A DNA stretch of 64,000 nt, taken from Orientallactaga sibirica (Eukaryota > Chordata > Mammalia > Rodentia > Dipodidae). Location of the stretch: positions 19,205,001-19,269,000 of the forward strand of contig JAEOAD010000029.1 of assembly GCA_036365145.1 (NCBI GenBank), in the 5' to 3' direction. A program made the translations under genes and the position numbers. A model generated the notes under the pieces. That model saw only the letters and a list, made by a program, of their open reading frames with translations. It searched no databases and was not told the origin of the DNA. Below, piece by piece: positions 56,867 through 64,000 of this stretch. Within the stretch, counting starts at the first letter, position 1. Every line of letters begins with the position of its first letter.

Positions 56867-57600
56867 TTTTATCGTTTAAAGATGTCCTACAGTTTCCTCA
56901 TATTCTGTTCACTTGAGTTTTTGAACTTAAAAAAAGTTTTTGGCCTTCCTATCAATTTCTTTTTTCTTGTCTTCCAAGTCAGAGGTTCTGTCTTCCATAT
57001 GAGTAACTCTGTTAGTGAGGAGTTGTAGAGAGGTTTTTAATAAGCTCTATTTGATTTTTGTTGTCTGTTGTATTATTTTGCATCATGTCCATCTCTTTTG
57101 TGAGGTATAATTTCAATTCAAGTTCCTATTTCTTGATGCTTCCTGGAATTCATTCCTACATTTGATCAAGACTTCATTAATCTTAATCAATTAGTTATTG
57201 AGATCTTCCACTTCTTGACTCACTTTCAATTAATTCATATTTCTTTTGAGGTTTCTAATTTTTTTTTTTCAATCAAGATAAGCATACTGTCAAAAGCTGA
57301 ACATTGTAAGACATGATTCTGTTCAATTTCATTGATACGACTTTTGTTTTTTGATGATTTGCTTCCAGTTCAGCGATTCTTTTGATCAAGGTCTTGTTGG
57401 TTGTGTTTTCATTTTGGGATTGAATTTCTGTTGATTTCTCTATGATTTCATGGGAAATTTCCATTGTGGGACTAGGCATCCTCAGTGGAGATATCTCCAT
57501 AATCTGATTTTGTTGGCTTTTTTGCATTTTGATGTACCCAACTTGAGGTGAAATATTATTCTATTCAGGAGGAAGCAAGTTTTTGTCCTTGTAGCACCTT
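56867..57600 (-). pseudogene. L1 ORF1 remnant, reverse orientation
   Basis: The minus strand near 57527-57280 encodes MPSPTMEISHEIIEKSTEIQ, then QNENTTNKTLIKRIAELEAN, a coiled-coil-like stretch with heptad spacing as in the ORF1p trimer domain. The preceding words KKSQQNQIMEIS correspond to KKNQLQVNTT of the stub at 3603. Downstream the coiled coil continues, broken, to about 56900. The RRM and C-terminal domains are missing. Confidence 0.8.
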
Positions 57601-57613
57601 GAGAGGTTGTTCT

Positions 57614-57648
<35 letters not shown>

Positions 57649-57797
57649 CAAGGTAGGGTCTCACTCTAGCCCAGGCTGACCTGGAATTCACTATGTAGTC
57701 TCAGGGTGGCCTTGAATTCCTGGTGATCCTCCTAGCTCTGCCTCCTGAGTGCTGGGATTAAAGGCATGTGCCACCATGTCCGGCTGAGAGGTTGTTC
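57601..57797 (-). repeat. B1 SINE with target duplication
   Basis: Body 57615-57785: T(34) run, AGGTAGGGTCTCACTCTAGC, CAGGCTGACCTGGAATTCAC, end CACCATGTCCGGC. GAGAGGTTGTTC flanks both sides (57601 and 57786). Confidence 0.97.
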
Positions 57798-58262
57798 GTT
57801 TTAAATGTGAACCAGATTGGTATACTGTTGTACCATGAAGTTATAAGTACAGATGCACAGATTGTGGAAAGTGCAGGTACATCCAAGCTATCTGGGGAAC
57901 TGGGAGCTCTGGCCTACTCACCCCACTTGCATGTACTCTTCAGCATACAGGAATCATGGTTTTGGGAACTAGCAGTCAGTAAGCTGGAGAGCCTGAGGCA
58001 AGAGGCCTGCTGCTACAGTGGCCTGTGTACCTTCTGACTCAGGTGAACAGGGATGTTGGTAGCCAGGGGCCAGTTACCATATCAGATCAACAGGCCTGTT
58101 TCCACAGCTGACACACAGGGACCAGATATCCCCAAGCCAGGCACAGGGGAACCTTCAGAGACCAGGAAACAGGAAGGAGCCAAGTGGATCAGAGATCTGA
58201 CCTACTCACTCTGTGCCGACAGTGCATACCCTCCAGCACTGAATATCTGGGAATTCAGTAGT
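57786..58262 (-). promoter_or_regulatory. L1 5' UTR with repeated units
   Basis: GC-richer than its neighbours. GGCCTACTCACCCCACTTGC (57911) and GACCTACTCACTCTGTGCC (58198) are two copies of one unit about 287 bp apart, each preceded by a GGATC/GGAACTGGGAGCTC-type stretch. The position upstream of ORF1 fits an L1 monomer promoter. Confidence 0.6.
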
Positions 58263-60727
58263 TTTACTTAGAGAGGTTTTGATGAGTGTAGCCCTTCTTT
58301 TGGTCAAAGAATAATGGGAGCTTGTCATTGGAGACCACAGTTTTGCTGTCCATGGGATTCTGACCTAGTTCCCAGTTCTATCCATGGACTCCTCTCTACT
58401 GAGGGTGTCTCTTAGTCCAAAATCCATTCATTATCCATAAAGGCTGGGTTCCACCATTGCACTAGTGTATATATCATGTCAGGCTGGTTGCTTCTGAATA
58501 GATTAGACCCTGCTTGCTCCCAATGTTGCTGGCCATTTTCCCCAGTAGCTGTGTAGTGCTTTCCAACACTGACTTCCTTCTACATTCCAGCCAGGTCTCA
58601 TGATGTGCTGTGGACAGCATGTGGTATCTTCAGCAATAAGGACTTTTACCTTTTACCTCAGATGGGTAATCAAGTGCTTTGACATAAGCCTGTCTTATTT
58701 GGGGACATTGTAGGTCTCTCCTAGGGTTTACAGACCAGAGCCAAAATATTTTAAGTTTAGGCTTTATCCCACCCTCCCCAAGGCCCTTCTTACCAGATGA
58801 TTTCCCCACTCCCCATAGTCCACTTGAGGGTTATATTTTTAGTCTTTTATCAAAGAGAAAGGTTTCTATGGGTTCTAAGGGTTTAGTTTTGTGTTTGTTT
58901 TCCCTAACTTCCCACTCTCCTCCCCTATGATGCTTTTATCCCCATTGTTTGGCTCTTAGTTGTCTGTCAGGTATGCCACCAACTCAGGTTCTTCCAGGTT
59001 AGGAATGACAGAAAAGTGAGAATATGTGGCATTTGTCTTTCTGTGTTTGTGGGTTTGTTGAGTAGGATCTGTTCCAAGTCTTTCCACTTCCCTACAAATT
59101 TCATTATATCATTTTTTCTTGCTGCTAAGTAGAATTTGATTTTGTAAATGTACTGCATCTTTATTGTCCATTTGTACAATGATGGGAACCTTGACTGATT
59201 CCAGTTCTTAACAATTATGAATTGAGCAGCTGAAAACATGGTTGAGCAAATATCTCTACAGTGAATTGTGGAGCCTTTAGAATAAATGCTCAGTAGAGGA
59301 ATAATTGAGTCTGTTGGTAGCTCTATTTTTATCTTTGTTAGGAGTCTCCATATTGACTTCCATAGAGGTTGTACAAGTTTGCATTGCTTCCAACAGTGGA
59401 TGAGGGTTCTTCTTCCCCCACATCATCTCTAATTATTATTGTTATTTGATTTTGTTAGTGATTGTCATCCTGGATGGAGTAAGGTGAAATCTCAAACTTG
59501 TTTTAATTTACATTTGCCTGTTAAGAATGTTGTACATTTCTGTAAGTGTACATAAGCCATTTATATTTCTTCCTCTGAGAACTCCCTAAACAGTTCTCTG
59601 CTTCATTTTTGAGTAAATATTTTTTTGGGGGGTATTGTTTAGTTTTTTTTTTTGGTTTTTCATAGATTCTAAATATTAGGCCTCTGTAAGTAGTATACTG
59701 GTAAAAATTGTCTTCCATTCTGTAAGTAATCTATTGACTTTGTCTTTGGTATGTTTGTCTGTGCAAAATCTTTTTTAGTTTCATGAGATCGCATTTCTTG
59801 GGTGATTGTTCTATTTCCTGGGCTACTGAGGTGTTGATCAGGAGGTATTTCCTCATTTTTATAACATGAAGAGTTCCTCCTATTTTTCCTTCCAGTAGTT
59901 TAAGTGTTTCAGGTCTTATATTGAGGTCTTTCATACATTTGGAGTTGATTTTTGTGCCTGGTGAGGTGAGTGGGTCTAGTTTCATTTTTCTACATATGAC
60001 CTGAGCAGCCATCTGGTCTGCACTTTTCTTTTGGAGGAGGATTTTGATTACATTCTCAATCTCAATGGATCGATAGATTTGTTTAGGAGATTAATCTGCT
60101 TTGAATTCACTTTTAGTATCTGGTATGTGTCTAAGAATCCATTCATTTCTCCCAGAATATTCAATTTTGTGTAGTAGAGGCTTTGGAACTATGTCCTGAT
60201 GATTCTTCCAATTTCACTGATGGTTGTTGTGACCTCTCCCTTTTCATTTCGAATTTTGTTAATTTGAGCCTTCTCTTTCTTTCATTTGATCTAATTGGCC
60301 AGGGGTTTATCAATCTTGTGTTTTTTTTTTTTAAGAACATACTATTCATGTCATCATTTTCTTAATAATTTTCTTAAGTTTCCAATCCATTAATATATGC
60401 TCTCAGTTTAATTATTTCTTTCCTTCCACTTAGAGATCTTCAGGTTGGATTTTTTTTTTTTTTTTGCAAACACCTTTAGGTGGATGATTAAGTTATTAAT
60501 TTGTGATCTCTCACTTTTGATATGAAGGTATTCAGTGCTTTTTCAGAGTTTTTTCCCTAAGGCCTGCCTTTATTGTATAAGTTTTGGTATGTTGCGTTTT
60601 CATTATCATTCTGTTCTATAAATTTTACAATTTCCTTTATGATTTCTTCCACAGCCCATTCATTATTTAAATGTGTGATGTTTAGTCTCCAGCAGCTGTT
60701 GAAATTTCTGCTGTTGTTAATTTCTTT
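58263..60727 (-). mobile_element. second minus-strand L1 with internal ORF2 deletion
   Basis: 3' UTR at 58263-58990 (CCCTTCTTTTGGTCAAAGA, TGACCTAGTTCCCAGTTC, CATTGCACTAGTG). ORF2 C-terminus at 58990-60002, with minus-strand MKLDPLTSPGTKINSKCMKD. At about 60003 it jumps to ORF2 sequence preceding the RT domain (60010-60340) and continues toward the RGKFI-like block (CCCTAAGGCCTGCC, 60557) and 60727. Its extreme 3' end is missing where it meets the previous L1. Confidence 0.82.
60003..60010 (-). other. deletion junction in L1 ORF2
   Basis: The minus-strand sequence for [14 protein letters not shown] lies just left of the junction and the block near PDGF(F)-type ORF2 lies just right. By comparison with the L1 at 3685-7363, about 1.6-1.7 kb including the RT core is absent. 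Confidence 0.7.
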
Positions 60728-60728
60728 T

Positions 60729-60900
60729 TAAAAATATATTTTGTTTTTGTTTATTTATTAGAGAGAGAGAGAGAATATGAGAGAGAATGGGTGAATGAGA
60801 CACAGGCCCCAATGTGCTGGTACTCACAGTCCCCAGATTTGAAAAGCCCCTTGCCCATCTGGAACACACAGGCAAGAGGCAAACTGATCATCTAAATACT
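60729..60900 (-). repeat. possible decayed tRNA-derived SINE
   Basis: TTTATTTATTAGAGAGAGAG and AGAGAGAATGGGTGAATGAG resemble the tail side of the minus-strand SINE, but the rest does not follow the consensus. Confidence 0.35.
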
Positions 60901-60911
60901 TCTAATTTTTA

Positions 60912-60912
<1 letters not shown>

Positions 60913-60949
<37 letters not shown>
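60913..60949. repeat. (GT)n microsatellite
   Basis: About eighteen GT units, then GCACTCACC. Confidence 0.92.
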
Positions 60950-61271
60950 ACTCACCAGGAACATTTGTCACGGCAAATGAACATCAGACACTTGTGTCAG
61001 TTTTATTGTCTAGCTTATAAGGGTGACTTGGGACTTAAACTTGGTAGAGCAGGATTTTCAAGCAACCTCCTCTAGCCACTGAGCAGCCTTTCCCATATAT
61101 TTTTAAAAATTAGTAAATAATTAAGAGATTACACTTGAAGTACTAACTAATTACTAATTTAATTTTACCAGTCATATCTGATGGTATAGAAGAACATTTA
61201 TATTAGATTTAAAAAAACGTGCTTTTTTACAAATAGAGCACTGATCTGGTATCCTTAAAAATGTACATGAA
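60950..61271. other. unrecognised sequence
   Basis: CCTCTAGCCACTGAGCAGCC near 61067 may be a scrap of minus-strand SINE. Nothing else is recognised. Confidence 0.4.
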
Positions 61272-61527
61272 GGGCTGGAGAGATGGCTTAGAGGTTATGA
61301 CGCCTGCCTGCTAAGCCTAAGAACCTGGTTCCAATCTCCAGGTCCCATGTTTAGCCAGATGCAGTGACACAAGGGCACAATGCCACACTTGACCACAAGG
61401 GGGCACATGCATCTAGATTTCATTCACAGGCCCTGAGAGACTCCTGGCGTGCCCATTCTCTATCTGTCTCCCTCTCCTCTCCTCTCTGTCTCTCTCCAAA
61501 AATAAATAAAATGATAAAAAAATTTAA
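61272..61527 (+). repeat. tRNA-derived SINE, long subtype
   Basis: GGGCTGGAGAGATGGCTTAG, GGTTCCAATCTCC, CAGTGACACAAGGGCACAAT (long insert), then a CT-rich run and AAATAAATAAA tail. AATGTACATG stands before and after. Confidence 0.94.
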
Positions 61528-61556
61528 TGTACATGGAAAAATAATGTACATGGGGG

Positions 61557-61715
61557 AACTGGGCATGGTGGCACACACCTTTAATTACAGCATCTGGGAG
61601 GCAGAGGTAGGAGGATTGCAGAGAGTTTAAGGCCACCCTGAGATTGCAGAGTGAATTCCAGGTCAGCCTGAGCTAGAGCGAGACCCTACCTCAAAACACA
61701 AAACACAACAAAATA
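61557..61715 (+). repeat. B1 SINE
   Basis: CTGGGCATGGTGGCACACAC, GAGGCAGAGGTAGGAGGATT, GCGAGACCCTACCTCAAAAC and an (ACAAA)n tail. Confidence 0.95.
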
Positions 61716-61727
61716 AAAGCACATGGA

Positions 61728-61920
61728 GCCTGGCATGGTGGCACATGCCTTTAATGCCAACACTCAGGAGGCAGAGGTAGGAGGATTACCATGAGTTCAA
61801 GGCCACCCTGAGACTACAGAGTGAATTCCACGTCTGCCTGAACAATGAGACTGTACCTCGAAAAACAACAGCAACAACAGCAACAACAACAACAACAACA
61901 AAAACAATAAAAACGAAAAA
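61728..61920 (+). repeat. B1 SINE with (CAA)n tail
   Basis: GCCTGGCATGGTGGCACATG, GAGGCAGAGGTAGGAGGATT, GAGACTGTACCTCGAAAAAC, then CAACAG/CAA units at 61866-61902. It lies head to tail behind the previous B1; ACATGG words between and after them suggest separate insertions at one site. Confidence 0.95.
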
Positions 61921-63904
61921 ATACATGGGCTTAAAAATTATTTGAATGCTAATGATAATAGCATTTATTATTTATTCCCTTGATTTATGGTACTATATGA
62001 ACATCAGTTTTATTTTCATTATGAATATACTTATACTTTTTAAGTTTATAATGAATGTCTTATTTACATTAGTTAATGCACAGTTAATCAGTTATGTGTT
62101 CTCATTTATGATTTCTATTAAAGGAAATCACGTAATTTCTTCAATTTTTACTGATAAAACATAATTATACAAAATAAAATTGCTGTGTAACTACTGACTC
62201 AATAACAATTAATTGTTTTCACACTGAGAGTTTGACTTTGCTGTTTAGTTGATGCAAAATAAAATCCTTTAATTATGAAATTTGTTATACATAAATGGTC
62301 TGGTTTTAGACATCCAACTGGCCTTTCCCAAGCCATGCGACAGATGAGCTGAGGCTTCACATTACAAATTCCTTCATTTTGTTAAATGTTGATGATATGC
62401 TGATGGGTAGCATTCTATGACTATTGTCTGTAACTTGCACAGGTGAATTTTCCCAAAGAATTAACTTATCAACTTGTCTTATTCCATGCTTTCCCAGTCA
62501 GAAAGATTATAGATACTTTATGTATGGCTTTATACTTGTTTGTGGTGACAGAGTTCACAAGAGGCACTCATGAGTGGCCTCTTCATAAACACAGGTAGGC
62601 CTCGACTCACCAGTACATTAATAACAGTTATTTCCTATGTGTCCTAACACTTCATAGACAATGACCTCCTATGGTAGGTTTTAATTCTTTTCCTTTTTAA
62701 ACCAGATTTCTTGAATTTTAAAGAAAAATGGTAGTAATCTATTGACCAACATTCCTTTGAAATTGACTATTTCATGAAACCATTAATAATCATTAATAAG
62801 ATTAATCACTTTGCTGGAGTTGTTTATATATGATTTTCATCTTCACCATTGTATACATATCAAATTATCCTTTTAAATAATATATGATTCACTTCTATTT
62901 AAACAAACAATACAAATCATTAAAATAGTTGCTAGCAGTAATTGAGTGCTTACAGTGTGCAGGCCTGATTTAAGGTATATTAACATCAAGTTAATTTGTT
63001 TAGATTGGGTTTCCCAAAAAAGGGCTAGTAAATAATTCATGCAGATATGTGATTTATTGAAGGCAATGTCTCTGAGCATCCAGGAATGGCAAGTGAAATG
63101 CAGAGTGGATAAAAGAAGCTCTGTTTACACAAGAATGTAAATTAAGAAAAGTCTAACCAAACTCCTCCTCAAAGGATAGTCTAGGATAAATTATTGCAAA
63201 ATCTTGTTCCTGCTTTGGATTTAAAGACTAACACTTTCTGTTCAGTTATTATTGCCCCAAAGGCATAGGAACTGAGGCCAGACATAATGCTCAAGCAACA
63301 TAAGGATAGTTGTCTTCAATTTCCTGAAGATTGACCTTAGTGGAATAACCAAGGTGAACCAATCTGGAAAAAAATGTAGAAGCCTCAGACAGTAGGGATG
63401 ACACACACCCAAAATGGATCATGACAGACACTGGGGATTACACAACCTTAAAACTGGTAACTGCCCTTCAGAAGACTGGGCAGCATCTTCCTGAAATGTT
63501 ATACTCAAGTATTAATTTTCAAATATTTTATCACTCAGGGACATAGAACTGTAGAAAAATCCTTTCAATGACCCAGGCCATATAGGTAGGAAGAGTAGAG
63601 TGATTATGTAAGCCTTGGCAGTCTGGCTGTAGAGTACGAAAACTTTTCTCTATATGCTATAATGATTCTGGTTTTTAAATTAACGAGTAGAAAAATTTCA
63701 ATTGAGTTCTGGTAATTGCTTATGAATCCATATACTTCTCAGGGCATTAAATTAAGTCCTAATCACTGTAGATGTTAGAAAACTTACAAGAAGTTTTTTT
63801 TTATTTGGTAACTCAAGGGATTTATTGAAAGCATGTATTTCTAGCACAATTAATTTGCATTAATTCACATCCAGAGTTAACTTCCTTTAAAGGTGTTATT
63901 TATG
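61921..63904. other. unrecognised AT-rich sequence, with a trace of ancient repeat
   Basis: 62940-62990 (AATTGAGTGCTTACAGTGTGC, then AGGCCTGATTTAAGG) resembles an ancient mammalian interspersed repeat word. 63008-63110 (GGGTTTCCCAAAAAAGGGC, GTGATTTATTGAAGGC) may be an old LTR scrap. No gene or RNA seen. Confidence 0.4.
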
Positions 63905-64000
63905 GGTTAGAGAGATGGTTTAATGTTTAAGGCACTTGCCTACAAAGCCTAAAGACCCAGGTTTGATTCCCCAGAATCCATGTAAGCCAGATGCACAAAG
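63905..64000 (+). repeat. tRNA-derived SINE, short subtype, cut by the window end
   Basis: GGGTTAGAGAGATGGTTTAATG, CCTACAAAGCCTAAAGACCC, B box GGTTTGATTCCCC, GTAAGCCAGATGCACAAAG at the last base. Confidence 0.92.

Larger units (their letters stand above)
51331..58262 (-). mobile_element. long L1 with nested insertions, reverse orientation
   Basis: On the minus strand, pieces from 3' to 5' are: 3' UTR (51331-51700, 52018-53000), ORF2 C-terminus (53000-53468), RT region (53703-54234), upstream ORF2 (54547-55045), ORF1 (56867-57600) and a 5' UTR with repeated units (57786-58262). Insertions are a solo LTR, two tRNA-derived SINEs, a short plus-strand L1 end, another L1 3' UTR piece, an ERV fragment and a B1. 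ORF2's first part and ORF1's end are missing, so one event removed them or came with the insertions. Confidence 0.72.

Overview
This window is mammalian nuclear DNA, AT-rich and non-coding, and reads as a graveyard of retroelements. I found no intact gene, conserved exon, CpG-island promoter, tRNA or rRNA gene, or CRISPR array. The repeats point to a rodent. There are many B1 SINEs (about 150 bp, 7SL-derived, A-tailed), several ID-B1 (B4-like) composites, rodent-type L1 with monomer-like repeats in its 5' UTR, MT-type MaLR elements, and a very common tRNA-derived SINE with a pyrimidine-rich 3' half. That SINE together with the B1 variant reminds me of dipodid (jerboa) genomes; the family-level assignment is inference from memory. 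|| Layout. 1-3.1 kb: tRNA-derived SINEs in otherwise unrecognised sequence. 3.1-8.8 kb: a plus-strand L1 in which a deletion joins the start of ORF1 to the middle of ORF2, followed by a nearly complete but frameshifted ORF2 and a long 3' UTR. 9.3-13.1 kb: an old minus-strand L1 broken up by SINEs and B1s. 13.2-22.4 kb: mostly unrecognised, with short L1 3' ends, SINEs and a processed pseudogene of translation release factor eRF1 (ETF1) at 16.5-17.6 kb. 22.4-24.3 kb: a minus-strand MaLR provirus with two apparently identical 351-bp LTRs. 24.3-28.8 kb: unrecognised, with old fragments. 28.8-36.9 kb: a plus-strand L1 cluster containing a 476-bp solo LTR, an L1 5' UTR with tandem monomers and ORF1, and an L1 with a 2.3-kb inverted segment. 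36.9-42.8 kb: mostly unrecognised. 42.8-47.2 kb: minus-strand L1 3' portions. 48.9-50.4 kb: a second MaLR copy, plus strand, without its 5' LTR. 50.8-60.7 kb: stacked minus-strand L1s carrying an IAP-like solo LTR with an exact 6-bp target duplication, a 54-bp inverted repeat, and a retroviral env-LTR fragment. 60.7-64 kb: SINEs and unrecognised sequence. || Nothing here works as a gene system. The information lies in insertion order: old L1s were split by SINEs, B1s and LTRs, and several insertions keep readable target duplications. No previously undescribed functional system is visible. The items most worth a second look are the eRF1 retrocopy, the fold-back inverted repeat, the internally inverted L1, and the two LTR elements with young features.
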